A stretch of 64,000 bases of DNA from Mycobacterium sp. 3519A. GTDB lineage: Bacteria > Actinomycetota > Actinomycetes > Mycobacteriales > Mycobacteriaceae. The number at the start of each line of letters is the position of its first letter. The first letter of the stretch is position 1. Below, one piece after another: positions 34,348 through 42,216 of the stretch. A program made the translations under genes and the position numbers. Under the pieces are notes generated by a model, which saw only the letters and a program-made list of their open reading frames with translations, was not told the origin of the DNA and searched no databases. The DNA lies in assembly GCF_900240945.1 (NCBI RefSeq), contig NZ_OESG01000014.1, forward strand, positions 1,904,015 through 1,968,014, read 5' to 3'.

Positions 34348-34371
34348 AGTTTTGTCAATATTGACATAACT
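34348..34371. promoter_or_regulatory. 24-bp palindrome, TetR operator copy 1 (23/24 match)
   Basis: Left half AGTTTTGTCAAT (34348-34359), right half ATTGACATAACT (34360-34371); one mismatch to perfect symmetry. It lies 21 bases before the TetR ATG (34393) and 24 bases before the divergent membrane-protein ATG (34323). The half-sites contain TTGACA in both directions, so a bound repressor would cover both possible -35 boxes. Confidence 0.8.
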
Positions 34372-34392
34372 GGATTGGGGTACCTTACGCAC

Positions 34393-34998
34393 ATGGTCCG
34401 GCCTGCCCAAACGGCACGCAGCGAGCGCACCCGCGAGGCGTTGCGCCGCGCCGCCGTGGTGCGGTTCACCGCGCAGGGCATCGAGGACACGTCGGCCGAG
34501 CAGATCGCCGCCGACGCCGGCGTGTCGCTGCGGACCTTCTACCGCCACTTCGCCTCGAAGCACGATCTGCTGTTCGCCGATTACGACGCCGGCGTGCACT
34601 GGTTCCGAAAAGCGCTGGCGGAGCGCTCGGCCGACGAACCGATCATCGAATCGGTGCAGGCGGCCATCATGGCGAGGCCCTACGACGACTGGGCGGTGAC
34701 CGAGATTGCCGGGCTTCGCGCGCAGGAACTCGAACCCGGCCGGATCGTCCGGCACATCCGCCAACTCGAGGTCGACTTCGCCGAGGCGATCGAGGAGCGA
34801 CTCACCGGCGACAATCCGCCCAAAGCGGGTACCGACGAGCGGATGCGCATCACGGTCACCGCGCGCTGCATCGCCGCCGCGGTGTTCGGGGCGATGGAGG
34901 TCTGGATGCTGGGCGAGGATCGGTCGCTGCCCGAACTGGACCGGTTGTGCCGCGCCGCGCTGAAGTCGCTGCGGACGGGGTTGGGGGAGCTGGACTGA
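34393..34998 (+). CDS. TetR/AcrR family transcriptional regulator
   Basis: A 201-residue regulator. The helix-turn-helix is RTREALRRAAVVRFTAQGIEDTSAEQIAADAGVSLRTFYRHFASKHDLLFADYD. The ATG at 34393 is chosen over the longer frame because the frame upstream crosses the operator. Copies of a 24-bp palindrome lie 21 bases upstream of its start and five bases downstream of its stop, the latter in front of the FAD oxidoreductase gene. It therefore probably represses itself, the divergent membrane-protein operon and the oxidoreductase gene. Confidence 0.9.
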   Translation: MVRPAQTARSERTREALRRAAVVRFTAQGIEDTSAEQIAADAGVSLRTFYRHFASKHDLLFADYDAGVHWFRKALAERSADEPIIESVQAAIMARPYDDWAVTEIAGLRAQELEPGRIVRHIRQLEVDFAEAIEERLTGDNPPKAGTDERMRITVTARCIAAAVFGAMEVWMLGEDRSLPELDRLCRAALKSLRTGLGELD

Positions 34999-35003
34999 CT
35001 CGG

Positions 35004-35027
35004 AGTTTTGTCAATATTGACAAAACT
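35004..35027. promoter_or_regulatory. 24-bp palindrome, TetR operator copy 2 (perfect)
   Basis: AGTTTTGTCAAT (35004-35015) followed by its exact reverse complement (35016-35027). It lies 25 bases before the FAD oxidoreductase ATG (35053), the same distance as copy 1 from its two genes. TTGACA followed after 17 bases by TCAGCC is a weak promoter candidate. Confidence 0.82.
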
Positions 35028-35052
35028 ATCGGACCCGTGTCAGCCTCAGCCG

Positions 35053-36609
35053 ATGACGGACTTTGACGCGATTGTCGTTGGCGCGGGTCACAACGGGCTG
35101 ACTGCGGCGGTGCTGCTGCAGAAGGCCGGACTCCGCACGCTGTGCCTCGATTCCAAGCTCTACGCCGGCGGGATGGCGTCCACGGTGGAGTTGTTCGACG
35201 GATACAAATTCGAGATCGCAGGCTCGGTGCAGATTCCGACCTCGGCGGTGGTGAGCCGCGAACTCGGACTCGACGAGTTGCCGACCGTCGACCTCGACGT
35301 GATGTCGGTATCGCTGCGCGGCGTCGGCGACGAACCCCTCGTCTACTACACCGATCCGATGAAGTTGCTGACCCACATCAACGAGGTGCACGGCGCCGAG
35401 GCCGTCAACGGGATGGCCGGTCTGATGGCCTGGTGCCAAGCGCCGACGCGCGCGTTGGGGCGCTTCGACGCGGGCCAGCCACCGAAGACTCTCGATGAGA
35501 TGTATGCCTGCGCGACAACTGAATTCGAGCGTTCGTCGATCACCGACCTGCTGTTCGGATCCGTCACCGATGTGATCGACCGCTATCTGCCGGACAAGGA
35601 GAAGAACGGGGCGCTGCGCGGCATGCTCGCGCTGCTGGCGTGCAACACCACCTATCGCGGTCCTGCGACTCCCGGCACCGCCGCCGCGTTGGCGTACGGC
35701 TTCGCCGTTCCCGACGAAAACGCGCTGCTGGTCAAGAAACTGCGTGGCGGCATCGGCGCGCTCACGAAGCACCTGCTCGACGTGTTCACCGCCGACGGCG
35801 GCGAGTTGCGCCTGCGCAGCAAGGTCGAGGAGATCCTGGTCGCCGACGAGCGGGTCACCGGCGTTCGCCTGGAGGACGGTACGACGCTCACCGCGCCGGT
35901 CGTGGTGTCCGGTATCGCACCCGATCTGACGGTGGGACTGGTGGACGGGGCGGCGATGCCCGCCGACATCCGGGAGCGGTTCTCCCGCATCGACCACCGC
36001 GGCAGCTACCTGCAGATGCACTTCGCACTCGACGGGATACCGGAGTTCGCCGCGCCCTACGAACTGCTGAACGACCCGGCGATGCAGTCGAACATCGGGA
36101 TCTTCAGCACGCCGGAGGAACTGCAGCAGCAGTGGGAGGACTGCAGACGCGGCATCGTGCCCGCCGATCCGTCCATCGCGCTGCAGATTCCGTCGGTCAA
36201 CGATCCGGGCCTCGCGCCGCCGGGCAAGCACGCCGCGTCGGCGTTCTCGCTGTGGTTCCCGATCGAAGAGGGCGACGTCGGCTACGGCGAGATGAAAGTG
36301 CAGATGGGACAACGGGTGATCGACAAGATCACGAAACTCGCGCCGAACTTCGCGGATCTGATCATCAGGCACACCACGTTCACGCCCAAGCACATGGGCA
36401 CCATGTTCGGGGCGCCCGGTGGCGACTACTGCCACGGCCTGATCCATCCCGACCAGATCGGCGTCAATCGGCCGGGGCCGAAAGGCTATGTCGACCAGCC
36501 GATTCCGATCAACGGGTTGTATCTGGGCAGCGCGGGCTGCCACGGCGGACCCGGTATCACGTTCGTGCCCGGCTACAACGCGGCCAAGGCGGCGCTCGCC
36601 GACACGTAG
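35053..36609 (+). CDS. NAD(P)/FAD-dependent oxidoreductase (phytoene desaturase-like)
   Basis: A 518-residue flavoprotein. The N-terminal FAD motif is VVGAGHNGLTAAVLLQKAGLRTLCLDSKLYAGGMAS, and the C-terminal FAD motif is GLYLGSAGCHGGPGITFVPGYNAAKAAL. It belongs to the phytoene-desaturase/retinol-saturase-like (CrtI-type) group but no carotenoid genes are nearby, so the substrate is open. ATG at 35053 is used because an earlier TTG (35008) lies inside the operator. Confidence 0.87.
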   Translation: MTDFDAIVVGAGHNGLTAAVLLQKAGLRTLCLDSKLYAGGMASTVELFDGYKFEIAGSVQIPTSAVVSRELGLDELPTVDLDVMSVSLRGVGDEPLVYYTDPMKLLTHINEVHGAEAVNGMAGLMAWCQAPTRALGRFDAGQPPKTLDEMYACATTEFERSSITDLLFGSVTDVIDRYLPDKEKNGALRGMLALLACNTTYRGPATPGTAAALAYGFAVPDENALLVKKLRGGIGALTKHLLDVFTADGGELRLRSKVEEILVADERVTGVRLEDGTTLTAPVVVSGIAPDLTVGLVDGAAMPADIRERFSRIDHRGSYLQMHFALDGIPEFAAPYELLNDPAMQSNIGIFSTPEELQQQWEDCRRGIVPADPSIALQIPSVNDPGLAPPGKHAASAFSLWFPIEEGDVGYGEMKVQMGQRVIDKITKLAPNFADLIIRHTTFTPKHMGTMFGAPGGDYCHGLIHPDQIGVNRPGPKGYVDQPIPINGLYLGSAGCHGGPGITFVPGYNAAKAALADT

Positions 36610-36624
36610 GCGCCTCCGGGGTCC

Positions 36625-36685
36625 GCCGAGACTACGCTTTCTGACGAAAAATCCGCCGAAATCCATCAGAAACCGTAGTCTCGGC
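36625..36685. repeat. Long interrupted palindrome between FAD oxidoreductase and SDR genes
   Basis: Arms 36625-36644 and 36666-36685: GCCGAGACTACG, one unpaired C, TTTCTGA, with the exact complement on the right. That is 19 of 20 bases paired around a 21-base loop. It occupies the middle of the 115-base gap between two co-oriented genes and could end transcription of the first. The design matches the elements at 3495 and 62709 although the sequence differs. Confidence 0.7.
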
Positions 36686-36724
36686 GCCCGTTTGTTCAGC
36701 CGGGTGGCGGGGAAGCCACCAGGT

Positions 36725-37705
36725 ATGTCCCTCACAGTTGCCGTCACCGGTCCCACCGGTGACATCGGTATCTCGGCGGTCCAGGCGCTGGAAAACGACC
36801 CCGCAGTCGATCGAATCGTCGGGATGGCGCGGCGGCCGTTCGATCCGGCCGCGCACGGGTGGACCCGGACGCAATACCTGCAGGGCGACATCCTGGACCG
36901 CGACGCCGTCGACGCGTTGGTCGCCGACGCCGATGTGGTGATCCACCTCGCGTTCATCATCCTCGGCTCGCGCGAAGAGAGCGCCCGCGTCAATTTACAG
37001 GGCACCCGCAACGTCTTCGAGGCGACCGTGGCAGCGGCACGCCCCCGCCGCTTGGTGTACACGTCGTCGGTGGCCGCGTACGGTTATCACGCCGACAATC
37101 CGGTGCCGATCAGCGAGGATGTGCCGCCGCGCGGTTCGCCGGAGCACTACTACTCCGAACAGAAGGCCGCGTGTGAGGCGACGCTGGCCGAGGTCACCGG
37201 CGGCTCGTCGCTGGAGGTGTACGTGTTGCGGCCCTGTATCGTCGCCGGGCCCAAGGCGCCCGCGCTGGCCGAAGCGATGCCGTGGAACCAGCTGCCCGGC
37301 CCGGTCAAACGGGTCGCGCAGGCGCTGCCGCTACTCAAGCCGCCGTTCCCCGATCCCGGCACGCCGCTGCAACTGGTCCACCACGACGACGTCGCGGCCG
37401 CGATCGCCTTGGCGGCAACGACTTCCGCCCCGCCCGGGGCCTACAACCTCGCGGGTGACGGGGTGCTGTCGATGTCAGACGTGGCCGAGACGCTCGGCGC
37501 AAGGCCCATCCGGCTGCCCCGCATCACCGCGTCCGCGGCGTCGGAGGTCATCGCCCGACTGCCGTTCGTACCGTCGGCGCTGGAGTGGCTGCATGCGGGT
37601 CGCACGTCGGTGCTGATGGACACCACCAAGGCGAAGACCGTCTTGGGGTGGACGCCCAAATACACTGCCGCCGAGACGCTGTCGTCGCTGGGTGAGGCGA
37701 TCTAA
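36725..37705 (+). CDS. NAD-dependent epimerase/dehydratase-like SDR
   Basis: A 326-residue extended SDR. The dinucleotide motif is VTGPTGDIG, the catalytic residues are TSS (VYTSSVAAYG) and YYSEQK (YxxxK), typical of NAD-dependent epimerases. The ATG at 36725 follows the palindrome by 40 bases; AGCCACCAGGT provides a weak Shine-Dalgarno. Substrate is probably a nucleotide sugar or a bulky ketone. Its stop overlaps the last codon of the small gene on the other strand by two bases. Confidence 0.85.
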   Translation: MSLTVAVTGPTGDIGISAVQALENDPAVDRIVGMARRPFDPAAHGWTRTQYLQGDILDRDAVDALVADADVVIHLAFIILGSREESARVNLQGTRNVFEATVAAARPRRLVYTSSVAAYGYHADNPVPISEDVPPRGSPEHYYSEQKAACEATLAEVTGGSSLEVYVLRPCIVAGPKAPALAEAMPWNQLPGPVKRVAQALPLLKPPFPDPGTPLQLVHHDDVAAAIALAATTSAPPGAYNLAGDGVLSMSDVAETLGARPIRLPRITASAASEVIARLPFVPSALEWLHAGRTSVLMDTTKAKTVLGWTPKYTAAETLSSLGEAI

Positions 37706-37836
37706 CGGTCGTCGGTGTCTTCGGCAGGGCCACTCGGTGTGGCGCCGCCTTCGTCGGACCAGTCGCTGCGATCGCCCGCGCCTTTCGCCGGATCGCTTTC
37801 GACGTCGTCTTCGGTCGCTGGTTTCTTGCTATTCAC
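37702..37836 (-). CDS. 44-residue acidic protein coupled to the CDF transporter gene
   Basis: The frame starts with GTG at 37836, overlapping the cation-efflux stop (GTGA), and ends with TAG at 37702-37704. The product begins VNSKKPATEDDVE and ends AEDTDDR; 13 Asp/Glu against five Lys/Arg give a strongly negative charge. No membrane segment or Cys is seen, so it is probably disordered. The coupling points to a role with the transporter, for example as a metal-binding or regulatory peptide. No family is recognised. Confidence 0.6.
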   Translation of the reverse strand: MNSKKPATEDDVESDPAKGAGDRSDWSDEGGATPSGPAEDTDDR

Positions 37837-38777
37837 CGCTGCTGACTACCCGCATCGTCGGGTTCGGAAACGGTCAGCACAGCGTCGACCACGTACGGGT
37901 CGGTCTCCAGTTCGCGTTCGAGACGGCGCAACCGTCGCGCCACCGACGACTCCGCGTCGTCGCCCGTGAGATCCACGCTGGCGACCAGGAAAAGCTGTTT
38001 GGGCCCAATGAATTCCAGTCGCAGATACCGCACCTCGGCGACACCGTCGAGTTGCCGCACCCGGATGATCGCCGCGTCTCTCAATTCGGCAGACCCCGGT
38101 TCACCGGTCAGGAACCTGCGGTTGCGGTCGATCAGCAGCACCGCGACCACGCCGAGCAGCACGCCCACCAGGATCGACCCGACCGCGTCCCACGCGGCGA
38201 CACCGGTCAACTGGTGCAGCGCGATCCCCGTCCCGGCGATGACCAGGCCCACCAACGCCGCCGCGTCCTCGGCGAACACCGCGCGGGTGGTCGGATCCGA
38301 CGTTTCCAGCGCGTGCGTCAGCAGGTCGCGATGCAGGGTGTGGGCTTCTGCGCGCAGCTGCCTGACCGCTTGTGTAAACGAAATGCCTTCCAGCACAAGC
38401 GAAACGGCCAGCACGACGTAGGCGAGCGTGTAGTCTCGGCCGCCCGCCTCTGCACCGCCGGCCAGCTCGGTGATGCCGTGCCAGATCGACACCGACGCGC
38501 CGACGACAAACAGCCCGACCGCCGCGAGCAGCGACCAGACGTAGGCTTCGCGGCCATACCCGAGCGGGCGACGGTCGTCGGCCGGGCGGGCGCTGCGCCG
38601 GTTGGCGATCAACAGGAATACCTCGTTGCCGGTGTCGGCCCACGAGTGTGCGGCTTCGGCGAGCATCGACGCGGATCCCGACACCGCCGCGGCCGCCGTC
38701 TTCGCGGCCGCGATCGCGAGGTTTGCACCGAACGCGACCAGAACCGTCAGTGCGCTCCCGCCGCCGGCCTCGGCCAC
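37833..38777 (-). CDS. Cation diffusion facilitator (CDF) family transporter
   Basis: A 314-residue transporter. Membrane helices begin at once (ALTVLVAFGANLAIAAAKTAAAAVSG). The metal-binding site residues of the CDF family appear as AHSWADTGNE (HxxxD) and AVFAEDAAALVG (second pair of helices), and the soluble C-terminal domain (VRQLDGVAEVRYLRLEFIGPKQLFLVASVDL) is complete. It probably exports zinc, iron or manganese. GTG at 38777 is the closest start to the UBP stop; an upstream CTG is possible. It lies between a zinc-finger gene and a small acidic gene in a three-gene operon. Confidence 0.88.
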   Translation of the reverse strand: MAEAGGGSALTVLVAFGANLAIAAAKTAAAAVSGSASMLAEAAHSWADTGNEVFLLIANRRSARPADDRRPLGYGREAYVWSLLAAVGLFVVGASVSIWHGITELAGGAEAGGRDYTLAYVVLAVSLVLEGISFTQAVRQLRAEAHTLHRDLLTHALETSDPTTRAVFAEDAAALVGLVIAGTGIALHQLTGVAAWDAVGSILVGVLLGVVAVLLIDRNRRFLTGEPGSAELRDAAIIRVRQLDGVAEVRYLRLEFIGPKQLFLVASVDLTGDDAESSVARRLRRLERELETDPYVVDAVLTVSEPDDAGSQQR

Positions 38778-38781
38778 CAGC

Positions 38782-39132
38782 TCAGCCGCGCTGGCGCAGT
38801 TGGGCCACCCAGTCCTTGGGCACCCGCTCGGCGGGACCCGGCACCGCCTGGTCGGCCGGGTGGCTTTCGGGCGGCGCCAACTCCGGTCCGTCGTAGTACT
38901 CGTTTGCGTCGTAGTTCCAGAACCAGTCTTCGCCCGGTTCGTACGACCGGATGATCGGATGCCCGGTTTCCCGCCAGTGCGCGGAGGCATGCCGCGCCAG
39001 CGAGTCGTCGCAGCAGCCGATGTGACCACAGGCCGCGCACCGGCGTAGGTGAACCCACCAGCCGCCGACGGCGTCGCACTCGACGCATCCCGGGCCGCTC
39101 GGCGGAACTGACGGATCCACAGCGGTGCTCAT
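38782..39132 (-). CDS. UBP-type zinc finger domain protein
   Basis: A 116-residue protein with a ubiquitin-hydrolase-type zinc finger: CVECDAVGGWWVHLRRCAACGHIGCCDDSLARHASAHWRETGHP, giving Cys2-Cys2-Cys-His ligands as in eukaryotic UBP fingers. The rest (EDWFWNYDANEYYDGPELAPPESHP) is acidic and aromatic. Stand-alone UBP fingers are widespread in actinobacteria with unclear role. Linked to a CDF exporter, it may act as a zinc buffer or sensor. ATG at 39132 gives the family's normal start. Confidence 0.82.
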   Translation of the reverse strand: MSTAVDPSVPPSGPGCVECDAVGGWWVHLRRCAACGHIGCCDDSLARHASAHWRETGHPIIRSYEPGEDWFWNYDANEYYDGPELAPPESHPADQAVPGPAERVPKDWVAQLRQRG

Positions 39133-39275
39133 GAGACAGGAGCCTACCGAGTGGGCCGTTGCGGGCTCACAACAGAAAGAATCAACGCGATTTGATCGAA
39201 ATGAGCGAAACCAAATGCGTTGGGGCAACCAGCGAAATCCCTTAATTGACGACGTTGTTTGGCGGTCGGTACGCG

Positions 39276-39304
39276 TTGACAGCTAATTTCGGCTCTCCTA
39301 CCGT
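39276..39304 (+). promoter_or_regulatory. Sigma-A type promoter for the yrbE/mce operon
   Basis: TTGACA (39276-39281), exactly 17 bases, TACCGT (39299-39304), about 60 bases before the yrbEA start. The -35 is consensus and the -10 has the required A2/T6 pattern. No clear palindromic operator overlaps it. Confidence 0.6.
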
Positions 39305-39362
39305 CCCGCGCAAGCCCGGCGACGATGGGAATGCATGTGGGATCTGCGCAAGGGTGCAGGCG

Positions 39363-40127
39363 GTGACGGCGCCCGCTTGGTCCAAACCCGCGTTCGCCAT
39401 CGGTGATTTCGTCGTCCTCGCCGGTGAGACGTTCGCCGCCATGGTGCGGCCGCCGTTTGCCTGGCGCGAGCTGCTGGACCAGATCTGGTTCGTCGCCCGG
39501 GTATCGATCGTGCCGACGCTCGTGCTGTCGATTCCCTACACGGTGCTCATCGTGTTCACGCTCAACATCGTGCTGATCGAGGTCGGCGCGGGCGACCTCT
39601 CCGGCGCCGGCGCGGCGCTGGCATCGGTCACCCAGGTCGGCCCGGTGGTCACTGCGATCGTCGTCTCGGGTGCGGGCGCCACGGCGATGTGCGCCGACCT
39701 CGGTGCGCGCACCATCCGCGAGGAGATCGACGCGATGAAGGTCATCGGCGTCAATCCGATTCAGGCGCTTGTGGTGCCGCGCGTCGTGGCCGCGACTTTC
39801 GTTGCCCTGATGCTGTATTCAGTCGTCGCGGTCGTCGGGCTGTCGGGCAGCTACTTCTTCGTGGTGTTCGTCCAACACGTCACGCCGGGGGCCTTCGTCG
39901 CGGGCATGACGCTGCTGACCGGGCTGCCGCAGGTGGTCGTGTCACTGGTCAAGGCGCTGTTGTTCGGGCTGTCCGCCGGTTTGATCGCGTGCTACAAGGG
40001 CTTACATGTCGGCGGCGGGCCGACGGCGGTCGGCAACGCGGTGAACGAAACCGTGGTGTTCGCGTTCATGGCTCTGTTCCTGATCAACATTCTGGCGACC
40101 GCCTTCGGCGTGAAGGTAGCGCCATGA
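39363..40127 (+). CDS. YrbE-type (MlaE family) permease A of mce operon
   Basis: A 254-residue MlaE-family membrane protein, the permease half of a mycobacterial Mce lipid importer. Diagnostic segments are VARVSIVPTLVLSIPYTV, GAGATAMCADLGARTIREEIDAMKVIGVNPIQ (the EExDA-type coupling loop) and GGPTAVGNAVNETVVFAF. The second of two close GTG codons (39363) is chosen because AAGGG lies eight bases upstream and the length then equals that of YrbE4A as recalled. Its stop overlaps the next start (ATGA). Confidence 0.92.
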   Translation: MTAPAWSKPAFAIGDFVVLAGETFAAMVRPPFAWRELLDQIWFVARVSIVPTLVLSIPYTVLIVFTLNIVLIEVGAGDLSGAGAALASVTQVGPVVTAIVVSGAGATAMCADLGARTIREEIDAMKVIGVNPIQALVVPRVVAATFVALMLYSVVAVVGLSGSYFFVVFVQHVTPGAFVAGMTLLTGLPQVVVSLVKALLFGLSAGLIACYKGLHVGGGPTAVGNAVNETVVFAFMALFLINILATAFGVKVAP

Positions 40128-40933
40128 CGACGGTGCTGGTCGACCGGACCCGACGGCTGGGGGAGCAGACCGCCTTCTACGGCGAAGCGTTGTGGTTCAC
40201 CGCGTATGCCGTCCGGCGCTATCCGGCGATGGTGCTGCGCCAGATCGCCGGGATGGGCATGGGCACCGGCGCATTGGCCGTCATCGGTGGCACCGTGGCG
40301 ATCATCGGGTTCCTCACCCTGTGCACCGGTGCGCTGATCGCCGCGCAGGGCTACAACACTCTGTCCAACGTCGGAATCGAGGCTCTCACCGGCTTTCTCG
40401 GTGCGTTTCTGAATGTCCGCTTCATCGCACCCGCGACCGCCGGTGTCGCGTTGGCAGCCACCATCGGTGCCGGCGCTACCGCACAGATCGGCGCCATGCG
40501 CATCAACGAGGAGATCGACGCGCTCGAAGTGATGGGAATCAGACCGATCGTCTATCTGGCGTCGACGCGGATCGTGGCCGGCGTGGTTGCGGTCATCCCG
40601 ATCTACACGGTGTCCGTGTTGATGTCGTTCTTGGCGACCCGGTTCGGCACCACGATCGTCTACGGGCAGTCGCGCGGCGTCTACGACCACTACTTCACCA
40701 CGTTTCTGCAACCGACGGATCTGGTGTGGTCCTTCGTGGAGGCGTTGTCGATGGCCGCCGCCGTGATGGCGGTGCACACCTACTACGGCTACACGGTCAC
40801 CGGCGGACCCGCGGGCGTCGGTGAGGCAGTGGGCCGGGCGGTGCGAACCTCGATCACCGCGGGCGTCTTCATCCTGTTGACCATCACACTGTCCGTGTAC
40901 GGGCAGTCCGGCAACTTCCACCTGTCGGGATGA
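40124..40933 (+). CDS. YrbE-type (MlaE family) permease B of mce operon
   Basis: A 269-residue MlaE-family permease, partner of the preceding protein. It has the matching EExDA loop (AQIGAMRINEEIDALEVMGIRPIVYLASTRI), several membrane helices and the GGPAGVGEAVGRAVRTSI end segment. It overlaps the preceding and following genes by four bases each. The ATPase MceG that energises these permeases is normally encoded elsewhere and is not in this window. Confidence 0.93.
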   Translation: MTTVLVDRTRRLGEQTAFYGEALWFTAYAVRRYPAMVLRQIAGMGMGTGALAVIGGTVAIIGFLTLCTGALIAAQGYNTLSNVGIEALTGFLGAFLNVRFIAPATAGVALAATIGAGATAQIGAMRINEEIDALEVMGIRPIVYLASTRIVAGVVAVIPIYTVSVLMSFLATRFGTTIVYGQSRGVYDHYFTTFLQPTDLVWSFVEALSMAAAVMAVHTYYGYTVTGGPAGVGEAVGRAVRTSITAGVFILLTITLSVYGQSGNFHLSG

Positions 40934-42216
40934 CCGGCGTGGACAACGGACCCCGGCGGGCGGGGATAGACCCGATCTGGTGGGCGCCGGTGCTGCTGCT
41001 CGTGGTCGTTGCGCTCTCGACGCTGACGCTCCTGCTGTTCAACGGAACCCTGCGCAGGACCGTCCCACTCACCCTGGTCTCCGACCGGGCCGGACTGGTC
41101 ATGGAGGACGGCGCCAAGGTGAAGCTGCGCGGGGTCCAGGTCGGCGAAGTCGCGTCGATCGGCGCGGAATCCGCTGCAGGCAACGGTCTTTCGAAACTGA
41201 CGCTGAAGATCGACCCCGGCCCGTTCAAGTTCCTACCGAGCAACGTCGAGGCCGAGATCAAGTCGAGCACCGCGTTCGGCGCCAAATACGTCGACCTGAT
41301 CGTGCCCGACGACGCGAGTGCCACACCGCTGGCGCCCGGCGCGGTGCTGCGCTCCCGCAACGTGACCGTCGAGGTCAACACCGTCTTCCAGAATCTGCAA
41401 TCGGTGGTCCGCTCGATCGACCCGGCGAAGCTCAACGCCGTGCTGTCGGCGGTGGCCGATTCGGTGCGCGGCAAGGGCGAACGGATCGGCGAGGCGATCA
41501 CCGACGCCAACAACGTACTGTTGGCGGTCAATCCACGGATGCCGACGGTTCGCCAGGACTGGCAACTGTTCGGCAAGACCGCGCAAGCGTATTCAGCCGC
41601 GGCGCAGGACATCCTGTCGGTCCTCGACTCGTTCACTGCCACCAGCACCACGCTGACCGCGCACGCGAAGTCGCTTGATGCGGTGCTGCTGTCCGCGGTC
41701 GGGTTCTCTCAGGCGGGCATCAACACCATCGGCGGCAACCAGCCCAACCTGGTGCGGGCGATGAACATTCTCGATCCGACGACCGCGTTGTTGCTGAAGT
41801 ACTCGCCGACGTACACCTGCCTGTTCCAGGGTGCCCAGTGGTTCATCGACCACGGCGGTCGAGATACGCTGGGCGGCAACGGGAAATCGGTGATCATGGA
41901 CGCCGGGCTGCTGCTGGGCGACGATCCCTACCGTTATCCCGACAATCTGCCGATCGTCAACGCGAAGGGCGGGCCGGGCGGCAAGCCGAGCTGCGGGTCC
42001 TTGCCGGACGTCAGCAAGAACTTCCCGGTCAAATACCTGGTCACCGACACCGGATTCGGCACCGGTATGGACATCCGGCCCAACCCCGGCATCGGCTTCC
42101 CCGGCATCGCGAACTACTTCCCAGTGACGAAGGCCAATCCGGAACCGCCGAGGATCCGCTACAACGGCCCACCGGCGCCGGGACCGTGGCCCGGATATCC
42201 AGGGGGTCCGCCGTGA
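40930..42216 (+). CDS. MceA family protein
   Basis: A 428-residue Mce protein: short cytosolic tail, one transmembrane helix (about residues 17-40), an MlaD/Mce domain (about 45-125, LVSDRAGLVMEDGAKVKLRGVQVGEVASI), a helical Mce4_CUP1-type region, and a Pro-rich tail ending PGPWPGYPGGPP. Mce proteins A-F form a hexameric tube that moves lipids across the periplasm. The ATG start overlaps the yrbEB stop by four bases. The particular mce group (1-4 or other) cannot be decided by reading alone. Confidence 0.92.
   Translation: MTGVDNGPRRAGIDPIWWAPVLLLVVVALSTLTLLLFNGTLRRTVPLTLVSDRAGLVMEDGAKVKLRGVQVGEVASIGAESAAGNGLSKLTLKIDPGPFKFLPSNVEAEIKSSTAFGAKYVDLIVPDDASATPLAPGAVLRSRNVTVEVNTVFQNLQSVVRSIDPAKLNAVLSAVADSVRGKGERIGEAITDANNVLLAVNPRMPTVRQDWQLFGKTAQAYSAAAQDILSVLDSFTATSTTLTAHAKSLDAVLLSAVGFSQAGINTIGGNQPNLVRAMNILDPTTALLLKYSPTYTCLFQGAQWFIDHGGRDTLGGNGKSVIMDAGLLLGDDPYRYPDNLPIVNAKGGPGGKPSCGSLPDVSKNFPVKYLVTDTGFGTGMDIRPNPGIGFPGIANYFPVTKANPEPPRIRYNGPPAPGPWPGYPGGPP

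Noticed and set aside
35026..37062. A 678-codon minus-strand frame opposite the FAD oxidoreductase and SDR genes
   Set aside because: Its composition (Arg, Gly, His rich) is that of an antisense shadow; it runs through the palindrome and both genes on the other strand.
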